NCBI GenBank assembly: GCA_008692225.1
Contig: VICG01000001.1
Span: 4,069,501 to 4,133,500 of the forward strand
Origin: Monilinia fructicola
Taxonomy: Eukaryota > Ascomycota > Leotiomycetes > Helotiales > Sclerotiniaceae
Reading direction: 5' to 3'
DNA length: 64,000 bases
Under the pieces are notes generated by a model. The model was not told where the DNA came from. It ran no database searches and was given only the letters and a program-made list of their open reading frames with translations. The stretch's first letter is position 1. The number at the start of each line of letters is the position of its first letter. The position numbers and the translations under genes are program-made. Of the stretch, positions 12,972-24,384 are shown piece by piece.

Positions 12972-13321
12972 CATGCGAGAATTCATGGATCGCCCTCTGA
13001 AGATTCAGCACGTGCCATCGCCCCAGGACCAGCCGGATACGAAGACCTGCATGCCCAACTAGCCATTGATGGCGTTTATCCTTTTATGGTCTAAATAAGC
13101 TCCGAACCAACCGTCTTAGGGGCTTACTGGAACAACATGTGTCGGCCCTACAAACAGTGCGAGAACCAATGACTATTGTCCCTGTGAGAGCTTTCCGTAC
13201 TAATTATTCAAGGAAAATTCAACTCTCCTTCTTCGGTTTGCTCTTGATAGGCGAAGCCATGGTTCTGGCTTGCTTCAGGTTCATGCCTCTTCTAATGATA
13301 TTGTTAATAACAAAGGAATAG
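12972..13321 (+). pseudogene. Frameshifted coding remnant, unidentified
   Basis: From 12972 one frame reads about 35 codons of ordered sequence (RIHGSPSED, then GPAGYEDLHAQLAIDGVYPF). It then hits a stop. One base missing near 13082-13090 would carry the reading into the frame that is open to 13321 (FYGLNKLRTNRLRGLLEQH, then IVPVRAFRTNYSRKI and a hydrophobic segment FFGLLLIGEAMVLACF). The joined reading is protein-like: alternating charged and hydrophobic blocks, then a possible membrane helix. I cannot name a family, find no convincing start or upstream exon, and cannot tell decay from sequence error. Confidence 0.33.
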
Positions 13322-14493
13322 TTTCCTGAATCGTATACCAATAAAGTCATCTATACTACCCGCTTGAATTTATCTCGGCTTATATCCAGGTCTTCACGTT
13401 GTAGCCCATAGCTACGGTCATATGTTTTAGTGGTTTGTCTCAACCCCCATTCTTCATGTCCTACAGCATCGACCTGAAAACGTTGACTAAGCATGGGTAA
13501 AAAATGCTACGAAGCATGAGACAATGTACTCTTGAGCCGCAGGACCTAGTATATCCATATGGATGTGACAAGTGATTTCCGCTCTACGTATTATATCTAA
13601 TTCCTCCATTTTTATGCGGTAATCGCGATTCGTCGTCCAGTCGGTTGGTACCGAGACATTGCCATTTCGGCCTTTACATCGGTGCCAGGATATCCAAGTG
13701 ATACCAGATGACCATGCGAGTTCATCTCACGGGAATGCGGGGTGCAGATTGGATAAATATACATTATGAGCCATGTGGCTTCGGTAGCTTATCCACCTCG
13801 ATGGTTTGTGGAGTAAAAGTCCATTTAACCTTCAGTTGTACAGGTTTGAGATTTAGGAGACAGCCAATTATGCCTCTTGTGTATATTCTTCTGACTGCCG
13901 GTGAGATATTGAATCGGCGCTTGAATTAGGCTGTTTATACACAGAGAGTACTGATGATAAACTGCATTGAATTTTATATGAAACCGATGAAAGCCCGTCT
14001 GCGCCATTACCTGGCGTCGTAGTCGTAGTCGTGGCCGTGGTTAGTGATATTGGGCTTTGGTTACACATGCTCCACGATATTGCGTTCGGCACCACAGAAG
14101 AGCTCCGATTGTGTTCGTCTGACCACCTCGACCTTGAAAATGGGAAGTGTGAGAAGATTTCATTTCTTGTTTCTTACCCATGGCACATGTATGAAGGAAG
14201 ATAAGTTTGGTTCCGAGATATTCATTCGACAGCACCTACTGCCTGGAAACTAGGTAGAAACTTTTGCCGTTCCTGATTCACCTCAATATTTGACAGTTCG
14301 CTCCGATTAGATTTGTGCTTGAATTATTTCCCGGCATTTCAAGAGATCATTCTATCTTAAATAAAGGTGAAATCTGAGGAGATTTGTGGAAACTAGGGAA
14401 TTTCTTCTCGCTTCTTGATCTTCAGCTTTCAAGGTTAAGAAGGAAGACTCCAATTTCAATCCATACAACAAGCTCTCAATTCAAATCTTCAAC
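13322..14493. other. Intergenic
   Basis: Holds only short frames on both strands with no recognisable motif. The last 150 bp, with its CT-rich and CAA-rich leader, is presumably the promoter and 5' leader of the glucanase gene. Confidence 0.4.
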
Positions 14494-15906
14494 ATGCTTT
14501 TCATTCATACAATCTCCGTTCTCGCATTAGCTCTCGAGGCAACTTGCCTTACGATCAAGCTTCAAGATGAAATCTCCAACATCGAGAAGAGAGCCTGGTC
14601 CTCCCTTGGCTGCTATACCGACAATGTTTCTGGTCGTGCTCTAACAAACTCTGGAGCCATACCAGGAGGTTCTAGTGCCATGACAAATGAAGCTTGTCAA
14701 ACCGCATGTTCGTCTACTGGTTTCTCGTACGCTGGCACTGAGTACGGAGGAGAATGCTGTAAGAGTTCCTTATTTTATTTGCATAACCTCTTGTATTGCA
14801 TATACTGATTTATCCATAAATAGGGTGTGGCAACTCAATTGTCAATGGAAATGGACCCGCCGCAGATGGAAACACCGGTTGTAATATGGCCTGTAATGGT
14901 AACCAAGCAGAAACATGTGGTGGACCAAATCGTCTCACTCTCTACCAAAATAGCGGATCTGGCACGAACCCTACAAACCCAAGCAAATCTGGAAAACGTG
15001 GTTTAGCATATGATAGAAATAACCCATTTGGAGATGCGACCTTTGCGAATTTATTCAAGAGCTATAGTAAGATCACCTGGGGTTATGATTGGGGATTCCC
15101 AAGTTGGGGTTTGGATTCAAGCATTGAATTGTAAGTCCTTTTCCTTTTTTTGACATACTGAAGAGTACATCACTAATCAAACTCTCAGCGTTCCAATGCT
15201 CTGGGGTCTCCCCAGTTCCCTTGATCCAAATTGGGGTCGCAGCTGTCAATATTGCAAAAAGTATCCTTGGCTTCAATGAACCGGATCTCACCTATGAGCA
15301 GTCTTCAAACATGCTCCCTGCCGCAGCAGCTACTGGATATAAATCGTACATTGAACAGTTTGCCGGCCAAGTTCGCATTGGTACTCCAAACGTTCTATGG
15401 AATAATTGGAATAGTGTAAGTTAACTTCATTTTTGTGTACCTAGGTAATCTTTAGTATCGCATTCAAGTTATCTCGCCATCCCATCTTCATTACCCACAA
15501 GGTGACTACCTACTTACAAACTTCTCTCAGTGGTCCTCAGGTGGTTCCTACAACTCCCGTGTCTGGACACAATACTTTCTCGGTAACTGCACTGGCTGTC
15601 ATTTCGACTACGCCGCAATCCACTACTATCAAGACTGTTTTCCCTGCCTCAGGTGCATCCGGTTCGGACTGGTTCATCTCAAATGTTACAAATGCCCACG
15701 ATACACTTAATCTACCTATTTGGGTTACGGAATTCCAATGTTATGGCACTGATGAACAGCAAGCACAATTTCTACGGGCAGTTCTGCCTTGGTTGGATGC
15801 TCAAAGCTGGGTTGAGAGATATGCCTATTTTGGTGCATTTCCTGGCTTTTTGTTGAACACGGCAGGTACGGCTTTGAGTTTGGCTGGACAGGCATATGTT
15901 AGCTAG
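14494..15906 (+). CDS. Secreted WSC-domain GH128-like beta-1,3-glucanase, two frameshifts
   Basis: Likely a wall-associated glucan hydrolase: signal peptide (residues 1-18), a Lys-Arg processing site, a WSC carbohydrate-binding domain (SSLGCYTDN through TCGGPNRLTLYQ), a short linker, then an Asl1/GH128 catalytic domain. Exons are 14494-14758, 14824-15130, 15189-15415 and 15531-15906; all junctions are in phase. Catalytic motifs visible are LGFNEPD (acid/base Glu, near 15282) and PIWVTEFQC (nucleophile Glu, near 15729), with AIHYY between them. Two one-base gains break the frame: GGGG at 15233-15236 in exon 3 and TTTT at 15638-15641 in exon 4. On either side of each, the family sequence continues in the next frame. 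Either the gene is inactive in this strain or the assembly has homopolymer errors; the intact catalytic residues favour error or very recent loss. Confidence 0.82.
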
Positions 15907-16829
15907 GGGAGTTGAACGAAGTTAAGCAGTGTGCCCAGGTGGTATGGAGATGGTCCGAGATAAGACGTGATGGCGACTGCTGACTGGCAAAACTTTCGGG
16001 ATAAAACACACTGATCTTACGAAGCTGCAGGCACCTTCAGATTAAAATGATTTACTCGAAGCGGGAAATTAGCAATATAAGCAAATCAAGTTAAACATGA
16101 CCCCATCTCAAAGTAGATGCTGCAAATTTTATTAATACACCTCGTACCGCGGCTTAGATAGATAGTGAATAGAGTTCAAGTAAATTAGCAATCTCATCAG
16201 GTGTTTCATACATCTGAGTCGGTCGGTATTGGGAGCTGAGCTTTGGACTCTAGACTCTAGACTCTAGACTCTAGACTCCGTACGGATGAAATGTATAGTA
16301 TGATAAGGAAAAAAGGGGAGATGGAATGGAGCTCAGCTTTTCTTATAATTACGCGAACAATATTTAGGAGTCCATAAATAAAGACAACCGAAGGTACAGC
16401 AAAATATTCGGTATTTACTATCTACAGGATAGATCTAATAAGAGACTTAGATGCTACTTTCTAACAGCACTAGCTACCCCCATCTAAGCGATGATACCTG
16501 AATATCTCAAATTCGGGGTTTCAGGCTTTTCGACGTGGTCGTCTTCTTGTTTGTTATACGTTTCATTAGCATTGCGTTGATTTTGTGTGAAGCGAGGTTC
16601 GGAATACTCATCCTCTTCTCATGGATAGCCTGAAAATCATCAGAATCATGGTTCTAGATACAAGCTTCGATGTCACGGATAATACCTATGACTTAGTCTC
16701 AAATAAGAAGGCGGATTCCTAGATCGGGAGCTATACTGATGCGATGCTGTATCTTTTTGCTGATTGTGTGCAATGGAATTACAGTTAACAGGTCGGGAAG
16801 AAAAATAGACGGGCACGTATGCTATGATT
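15907..16829. other. Intergenic
   Basis: No gene seen. Contains the heptamer repeat described separately and AT-rich sequence. Confidence 0.4.
16245..16278. repeat. Heptanucleotide tandem repeat (GACTCTA)n
   Basis: Nearly five perfect copies of GACTCTA in direct array. Each copy contains an overlapping TCTAGA palindrome. Confidence 0.9.
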
Positions 16830-17252
16830 TTATATATAAAACAAAACCAAAGTATCCAAAAGGGCATTTATCAGGCCTTCAAAGAGAATTTCCCCAATAT
16901 CTGCACGAATCGTCTGATCCTTCGATACTTTAAGCCAGCCAGGAGCGCTATATACTGGCACTCGAAGATCTGTTGCTGTTGGATGCACACTTCCACAAAT
17001 CGAGCTACAGAGTTTCATGTCGGCTTCGAAGACTTTGACTTTATAGATCATGCCTTTGCCTAAAGGGTATCGTTGTGCTGGCATGTAAGAGATGTGCCAT
17101 TGAGAAGGGATTCGAGATTAGGTAGACACAAAGACGATAGTCATCTTCCGTTACATTATCTTTCTCATCGAACAATGATGATTCGGGCTTTTCAGTGCCA
17201 GTATATGAGGGGATAGGGTGGAAAGCTGATACCTCATATATGATCGTAGGTA
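16830..17252 (-). CDS. Unresolved coding segment, one frameshift
   Basis: Read on the minus strand, an open segment begins after a possible AG acceptor near 17253 (IIYEVSAFHPIPSYTG, then LFDEKDNVTEDDYRLCVYL). It passes into a second frame near 17110 by loss of one base from a CCC run and stays open to 16830 (WHISYMPAQRYPLGKG, ADMKLCSSICGSVHP, VYSAPGWLKVSKDQ). The joined product would be about 135 residues with balanced composition. No family is recognised and no start is identified. The same +1 pattern as in the known genes makes a real exon plausible, but chance cannot be excluded. Confidence 0.3.
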
Positions 17253-17793
17253 CCTAGGGACGAGATTATGAATTCATGATTTATGAATAGTACTTTGAAG
17301 CTGGACGCGAAAGAAGAGTGTTGATACAATGAGATCATACATCAACCAGAGTTTTGAAATAGCTTCTAACAGAATATGATTGAGGTTTAGAAGAGAATGT
17401 TGCGTCCTCCTGGATGTACGGGCTTGAGCTGGGTTTGGAATGGTCTTTTCTTGCATTTCAAGACTAACAAGATTCAAGTTAGCCAAACTCCTAGAAGGAG
17501 TAATGAAAAGACCTTGAGCAGCATTACCAACAAGCCATCATGAAAAAAATCGAATAACAAATGACCTAGTGGCTGGACTGGCCACGTGCACTTCGGGAGA
17601 ATGCTAGCTCAAGCTGGTCAAAACTAGATTCACCACGGGACTAGTGCTTGTAGGCCCTAAGAGGTACATGTTTGACAGACAATTCTCTTTATAATTTTTG
17701 GGTGAATAAGGGATTTCTCCTCGGTCATTCGACACTCCACAGTTGCTTTTTTTTGTCGTGGTATTGTGGAGGTTGCGATATTTTACAGTCTAG
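17253..17793. other. Intergenic
   Basis: A 70-codon minus-strand frame (17274-17486) is present but has no motif. CACGTG at about 17583. No confident gene. Confidence 0.35.
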
Positions 17794-18546
17794 CTGAAGC
17801 TGACAAAGCATATTCAACCACCGACCATTCCCAACATTCCACTGTATGAAAACCAAGACTCTTTCTTCACCAGCTTCTTCCTAACAAAGCCAACTAGCGT
17901 ACTTTCCTGTATCAAATATATCCTACAAACTGAAAGTTCGAGTCTGTAAGAGCAAGTTGACTTGCGAGGAAAAGAAAACTTCGTCTTCTGCAAGTCATGG
18001 AGCAACGCCTGTGTTCCTTGATCATGAGCTTACCCACAACGGTAGAGATATTGCCTTTCATTCTCTTGAACTTTGTGTGAAAGAAAATGACACCGTGTCT
18101 TACAACTCTGCCTCAAGTATGTCATGAAGAAGCAAAATCTCTGCGTGGTTATATGCCAGATATAGATGAAGCATTAAATTGGACGAAGGATATCCTAGAA
18201 CTCTGCTCTGCTAGGCAAGCTAGACTAATATATCAACTAGTAATGGTCCCAAGCTTCAAGAATAGTAGCAGGTAGTTCCTCCTCTCCTGTTACCCTTTTT
18301 TGCCGCTTTCCTTGGTGTTCTGCCTAGTTCACCAGATGACCTCAGGATCACGATCCTAAGCCTCTTAATTCATTACACATTGGTATGGGTCTTCCGCTTG
18401 TCTTTATATACAGCAAGCAATTCATTTTCAGCGCACTGCATCGAAAGCCTTCACTTTTCGTCATTGGGTGGTCGTTGACGTTGTCATACCAAGCGGGTAT
18501 GCTCTCGTACGCTTCAAAACACCAGGCTCCTGCAGCTCTCGCATAG
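17794..18546 (+). CDS. Possible multi-exon orphan gene, low support
   Basis: A plus-strand frame from about 17794 (HIQPPTIPNIPLYENQ, then SFFLTKPTSVLSCIKYIL) ends at a GTAAGA donor near 17947. A CAAG acceptor near 17994 continues it in phase (HGATPVFLDHELTHNGR). One extra base near 18120 leads into a third segment (SLRGYMPDIDEALNWTK), and a possible GTAATG donor leads to a last segment ending TAG at 18544-18546. No start codon and no family are recognised. A 67-codon minus-strand frame (18348-18551) competes for the last segment. I give this only as a candidate. Confidence 0.22.
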
Positions 18547-19544
18547 TACAACTAAGCTTTATACATTGCCTTTCTCTCTTTCATAGTTGAAGCATTCGTG
18601 TGTTGGGCACTGTTAAGAAAATTTCTATCTTTTTCAGTAGTCAGACTACTGAAAATTACGAAAGCGTTATTCTCATGGAGACTATTTAGCCAAACCATCT
18701 AAGCAGTGCGTTATTGTGTGGTCTCGCTGAGCTACATTGAACCCTGGATGAACTATACCCACCAATGAATCCAGATAGTAATTCCACGCACAATGTGTTG
18801 CATGCAAGTGAGGTGAAAAGACCTAAATTCCTCAATGACAAATCTCATACATGCTATATCAAAGTCAGTACAGTTCTTGTGTCAGATCTCAGAATTCCAC
18901 AATGTTAGTCACATCTCTTACCTTTCGACTCGGTGTAGCTCACCAAGCATATACAGCTACCCATATCGTCTAATCATCAGATACCGAAGCTAACCTAAAT
19001 CTAAACGCATCGGAACACAAGTTTGATGCGGATTATATACCACTCAAGCTTCATCTTAGAAGCATTGTGTTTCTATTGTTGTCGTTTATCAAGAGTCTCT
19101 ATTCTGGTTTTCTGATGCGCAAAAGTGAATACGGATATCGCCATCGAAATTTTCCTGCCGGCTCGCTTACAATTTTCCTCATTTCCTATTGTCACTTGGA
19201 TTCACTATTGATTGTTTTGATAGAAGTGCAGGTAGACAATAGGAAATTTGATAAATTTTGTCGGGGGTAGCCAGTAGAATAGCCCTTTGAGGCCTCAATA
19301 GTATTGCGCTCTCATTTGACAATAGCAATGGCACTTCATCGCGAGAATCTGTCTCTATCTTCTGGACAGTATTTAAGTCTCTCCTTTGATCCTTTTCCTG
19401 ATCTTTTCTTCTTCACGCAACGAAGAAAGAATACCACAGCTTTACTACTTTCGTAGGATTTCAGCAAACTCTTTACCAAGTGTATTCAATTCTTTTGCTA
19501 CCAATTCTTTACTCTTCCCAAGGACAGCCAGAGCTCATTTCGTA
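18547..19544. other. Intergenic / promoter of the next gene
   Basis: No gene supported. A TATTTAAG string at about 19371-19378 could be the TATA element for the gene starting at 19545, with a CT-rich leader after it. Confidence 0.4.
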
Positions 19545-20605
19545 ATGGCTTTCAATCCTTCTTTCGTTCGCAAATGTGCCGCCCCTTATGTCTCTCCTTA
19601 CTCTAGCCATTCCTCTCCTAGCGAGTCGCTTAGGCTCTCTGACGACGTTGTTCCTAAGGTAGAAGAGACCAATGAATATGACCCGACTTTGTACGAGTAT
19701 GTATTCTCTGCGGCCTTCAATTGACTCGCCTTACTAACTTTCACTTCTCCAGAGCTTCTCCTCCTCGTCGTTTCGCCGTTCCGGCCGTCGTAGTCACTGC
19801 CGCTACACCATTAGCCCCTCTCCGCCCGTCGGTCCTTCCTCGCAAAAAGAAGATGAACACCATGATCGTCAAGCTCAAGCTACCAAAGCAGAGAATCGCT
19901 AGAGGGGTCATCAAGCCCGCTAGCCATCACCGCGCACCCCGTCGCTCCTATACCCCCATGGCCACCAAGTTGGTCACTGTCTACGACTTCTACTACCCCG
20001 CTCAAACCCTGGGCAATCTCCTTCCTGAAAACCTTCTCGATCCCCGTATCCTTGCTGAGCCCAAGCCAGCAACCACTTACTCGGAGATCATCCTTCCGCA
20101 GCTTCGCGAGCTCATCGCCGACATCAAGTCTACAATGGATCAAAACTTGATGACCCACATTCCTCGCCTCCTCGAGCTCGTCACTCTCCTCTCCCAATTT
20201 CCTGACTTTGGCCTGGGAACCAACAATCTCCCCGCTTTCCGCAAGCACGTGGAGAGCTTCTTCTCCACCGCCCGCACCAAAGAAGATGCTCACGCCCATG
20301 CACTCCTGGCCGTCAAGCCAGAAAAAGACCTCAAGATGGTCTTTAGGATCTTCGATGATCTCTACACCTACAACTTTCCTTGTCGTGCGGCCTGCCTCAT
20401 CTACCCAGATGATTTCGAGCACAAACCTGGTGGAGAGAGTGTGAGCGATGAGTTGGCTTGTCTTTTTCCCGATCAATATGAGGTGGATATTGATCCTTCG
20501 GAGCCCTTGCTCCTTTACAAGCAAGGTTGGGGTGCTTCGGCTTCGTACGTTGTCACCGCCTCCTTTGCTGGGGACGTTGGTGTACATTATCCAATGTACC
20601 GTTGA
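19545..20605 (+). CDS. Hypothetical protein, 334 residues, basic N-terminal half
   Basis: Two exons, 19545-19696 and 19753-20605, joined by a 56-bp GT-AG intron that restores GAA. The product begins MAFNPSFVRKCAAPYVS. It has a Ser/Pro-rich and then Lys/Arg-rich first 120 residues (LPRKKKMNTMIVKLKLPKQR) and a more ordered, leucine-rich second half (LPQLRELIADIKSTMDQN, LMTHIPRLLELVTLLSQF, FRIFDDLYTYNF). No domain is recognised. The codons are clearly GC-richer than the flanks, which supports coding. The frame continues upstream to another ATG at 19386, so a longer N terminus is possible; I prefer 19545 because the upstream part lies in the CT-rich leader. The 269-codon antisense frame is treated as a shadow. 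No frameshift. Confidence 0.68.
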
Positions 20606-21500
20606 GCTTGGAGCTTTGGTGGTTGTGTCTAGAGCTGGGTTTGGGTTGGAGTTGGCTTGGGTGGTAGGATGGAATGGAGTTTGTGTCATGCAGGATTTGG
20701 GGTGTAGATTAGATTACTTTGATGTTTCCAATACCATGATTTTTTCAGAATACTTTCTCTTTAACCTATGGATGTGATCAGCTACTTCAATCTGGTTATT
20801 TTCATGCAATATCATATACAAATAGTGTATATCATAACTTGATTATACATTCCTCGGCTAAATCTATAGCTCTATTATCCGAGTAGCATCAGCTATATAT
20901 ACACGTCACTGTTTCCATGGTCAGTTTACTGGGCTTCTACTCCGCCTAGGTATAATACAGAAACACCTATAATTGTTCTTCTACATAACCCACAGTAATC
21001 ATCATCTACTCATGTACCATTAATTACCCACTACCCCCCTTCTCACAACAAATATATTGATGCTTCCCACTATGCCATATCGGTCCAGTAACGTATACTG
21101 CTCTTCTCAACACCATTCTCCTGAAGTTCTTCTCCAATACATACCCTCCATATCCCATCAATATTCTCATAAAAACGCATCAACTAGACTTCTTCCCTGA
21201 ATGGTATCGACCCGGTATCGTGTATTGTAGAGCTCACGGTTGACCTACTAATCCCCAGCGCATCGACGTATAACCCTCTCCCCATCCAATCTCCTGGACC
21301 TCTTCTCTTTTCGCCTGGGGCTATACCCCCCTATTGCTCCTTCTAAGGTTAGGTAATCCACTCAAGTTTCCACCGGTATTACCAGCCCAGTACTTCGATG
21401 TCTCCTGTTCGCACTCAATTATGATGGTCCTTTAGATACATTTTGTGCCTCTCCAATCCACTTCTGATAATAAGGGAATATCCATTCTACCCTTGCTGCT
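20606..21500. other. Intergenic, C-rich toward the right
   Basis: No gene. From about 20990 the plus strand becomes markedly C- and pyrimidine-rich. Confidence 0.4.
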
Positions 21501-21985
21501 ATGAGTAGTAGCCTAGTGCTTCTCACAACCAGTCTCTCAGAAGTTCCCTCCTCCCACAAAGCCATTCACAGAAGCCGCTCTCCACGCCCAAGAAGCTCTC
21601 CAAGTTTTTCCCCGAATCCAAAGAATAAACCGAAGCGTAATAACCAAGCTAAATCAGCTCATTTTCTGACTTGCTGCGACGCCCGCAGCAACAAAATCAA
21701 CCGATTCCCTCTCCCAAAGAACCATCCATCCATCCAACCACCCGCCCACCACAATCTATCCAAGCGAACACTCCATACCCCGCCACACTCCATGCACACC
21801 AGAAACCAACCGATATAATACCTGAATTCCCTCCAACGCACCTCCAACACACCACCAGACCACTAGATGCTAGAAACCACCACCACCACCACCATCATCA
21901 GCCCTACCATCCACGAAAATACCCATTCGATCCACCCACCCAACAATTCGTCACGACCAACAATCCCGACGCTATGGCTAGATAG
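21501..21985 (+). CDS. Possible Pro/His-rich orphan reading frame
   Basis: Two overlapping plus-strand frames (21501-21818 and about 21671-21985) encode low-complexity, Pro-, Ser- and His-rich sequence. The second has a run of seven histidines from a CAC/CAT tract near 21880 and ends at TAG 21983-21985. The C-rich background keeps stop codons rare, so open frames are expected here by chance. No domain and no splice junction joining the two. Confidence 0.22.
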
Positions 21986-23110
21986 ATGCATACACCTAGA
22001 AAATAATCCAACACCATCGCACCATCCCACCCCCAACTCACAACCAATATCGCAACTTGTGCTACCGCACGCCGCCTAGGTACATAGGTACATAGCTACC
22101 TAGGTCCAACAACACCGAGCACCTTACCTTGCCCCACATCCTTCTCCTCGTCGTCCTCATGCAGACAAAACAAACAATCACACACATAGCGGCCACCACA
22201 ACAAAGATATCATAAATCCCATACCTCAAAAATTTCCCTCATCGTCCTACCCAGTTCCTAATTCCTAGTTCCTAGTTCTTAATTCCTAGTTCCTAGTTCC
22301 CAACTCCCAATCCCATCTCATCTCTCCAATCCTCCAACAAGTACCATCCATCCGTCCATCCGTCCATCCGTCCGTCAATCAACCCCCAAAAGCCTCAAGC
22401 GAGGCAAAGCGAAGCGAAGCGAATCAAACAAAATCAAACCGGACTCCCCCCTTCCCCATCCATGGCTGAAAAGAGAAGCGGGGAACCATGTCATTTATTA
22501 AACGTCATCCCCATCTCGTCCTCTATGCTCAGGTTCGAACATTTAAGATTCAACATCCCAACATTCCAACATCCAACATCCAACATTCCCTCCCTTGCGT
22601 CCCCAGCTTTATCAATGTCAACATTATGAGCATCACGCTGATATATATTGCAATGAAATGATGATAAAATATTATTTGAACCTCCGGTCTTTTGTCTTCG
22701 TCTTCTTCCTTCATCTCAAACTCTGCTTTGTCATTGAATATTTCCGTAATGTGTCAATACACACACACAGAATTACATCATCACGCACTACACAATGATT
22801 GTTCGAGGTAATATTCTTTGTTTCGCTATGTATCAAATCATCTTGACTATAATACACCGTATCGTAAGTAGCAGGCATCCAGTCAAAGCTAGATGGCACC
22901 ATGATATCGTCCTATCCGCAGTATACCAAAGAAATGGGGTTTTCCCTATTACTTTTGAGTAATTTAGCGTCTATCATGACTATTCATCTAGATATTTAAA
23001 TCCACAAAACTCCTGCGCCTTAAAAATCAAGCAAATCTTGTCACTTATTTATCCTTTCCTTCATCGCTCCGCAACCAACTCTACATCGATTCGGTGATGA
23101 CATGGGGTAT
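21986..23110. other. Intergenic with dense simple repeats
   Basis: No gene. Holds the repeats listed separately and then the 3' region of the minus-strand peroxidase gene. Confidence 0.45.
22246..22440. repeat. Cluster of short tandem repeats
   Basis: Three arrays in a row: a 7-8-bp CCTAGTT/CCTAATT array (about 22253-22302), a CCATCCGT array (about 22345-22376) and a GCGAA pentamer array (about 22405-22427). An AACATCC/AACATTCC array follows at about 22551-22588. Confidence 0.85.
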
Positions 23111-24384
23111 CTAGGCATTAGTAGGCTTGAATCTCATAGGAGCTTGCTCGGTAGTTTCGGAGAAAGGAACACCGAGTTCAAAGAGCTTGTTGACGACGGC
23201 TCCGAAGTCCTTCATGAAAAGAGCCTCATCTTTGGCATATTTCTCAACCCATGTGCGGAAGGATTTGTCGGTGACGAGGGCCATGTCGGTAGGAAGCATC
23301 ATGAGAGTCTTGGTAGTCTTGTCTTCGTACTATTTCGTCGAATCGTTTGTTAGTCTATTCTTCATTCTTGGGAAGAGAAGGTTGAATGGGGTGGTTATGA
23401 GATATGCATACCTGCTTAGGACCGTTCCACTTCTTCCAGTTCCACTTCTCATCCAACAAAAGCTTATAGTAGTCGTTGGTGACAACAGTTGGGGAGAAAG
23501 TCCAAGGACCATCGAAACCACTGCGATCAGTGTGGCAACGACCAAGAGCATGTCCACCACTCAAGGCTACGATTTCTTGGTCATTGAATCCCATGCGGCC
23601 AAAGATAGCCCTCAAGTGCTTGTTACCTTGGGAGGCATCTGGGAGACGTCCATCAGGTGTGCAAGCAGAAGCTTCCTTGTCTTGACGACCTGGTCGGAAA
23701 GGAATGATTGGGCCTTGCATCTCTTGGATAGAGCAGATACCAGCCAAGATCCAGAGATCAGAGTAAGAGATCCATGGGTGCTTAGCTGTCAAAGTGTCAA
23801 TACGAAGTCCCAGATGTGTTTCATGTGTGTCGAAAGGGGAGAGTGAGCAACTTACCCTTGATAGGAGCCAAGAAATCTCTCGCTGCAACCAAACCAGCAT
23901 TGGCACCATGGTCACCCTCTGGGGCAAATCTCATAGTTGCACCATTGCTACCACCGGTGCCAGTCTCCTTGTCGTAGGTTCCACTGCAGTGCCACGCCAA
24001 TCTGACCAAGACGGGTCCATAAGAACCATCATCATAATCATCCTTCTCCTCCAATCTTTCGGCAATCTCGTTGTAAACCTTTTGGTAATCCTCAAACTTA
24101 GGAGTGAAGAGACCCGAGGTCTCGTTGGAAGAACCACTCAAGAGTGATCCATTGCCTTGAGAGACAAAGTAGTATCCGGCACCTCCGGCGAGAGCCAAAG
24201 CGGCAACACCGTAAGAGAGGGGGAAGGAAGATTTGGCGGGTCCCTCGGAAGCATAGCCGCGACGAGATTGTTGACGGAATGCTTGACGAGAGGCAGTGAA
24301 AGCCGTGGTGCGAGTGGCGGGTCTGAAAGCTGTTGACTTGAATGCAGCACCTGCACGGGCGAAGGTTCGAGTTGTGGATGCCAT
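23111..24384 (-). CDS. ccp1: Cytochrome c peroxidase, mitochondrial
   Basis: Heme peroxidase of the mitochondrial intermembrane space that reduces H2O2 with electrons from cytochrome c. Three exons on the minus strand: 24384-23856, 23785-23412 and 23329-23111, giving 373 residues. Residues 1 to about 45 are a Ser/Arg/Ala-rich targeting sequence, followed by a membrane-sorting stretch (about 57-75, [19 protein letters not shown]). The distal heme pocket is [11 protein letters not shown] (catalytic Arg, Trp and His). The proximal heme ligand His lies in [12 protein letters not shown]. The DLWILAG segment and the CCP-type C-terminal end ([17 protein letters not shown]) follow. Both introns are in phase and no frameshift is present. 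The 5' side carries GATT and GGAA repeats, probably in the leader or promoter. Confidence 0.96.

Noticed and set aside
18348..18551. 67-codon minus-strand frame
   Set aside because: No motif, and it competes with an equally long plus-strand segment; neither is strong.
19880..20689. 269-codon antisense frame over the hypothetical gene at 19.5-20.6 kb
   Set aside because: It lies opposite a GC-rich spliced frame with better composition; its own sequence shows no motif. It is best explained as a codon-bias shadow.
22246..22440. Regular short repeats considered as a CRISPR-like array
   Set aside because: Units are direct tandem copies without spacers; a eukaryotic microsatellite cluster.
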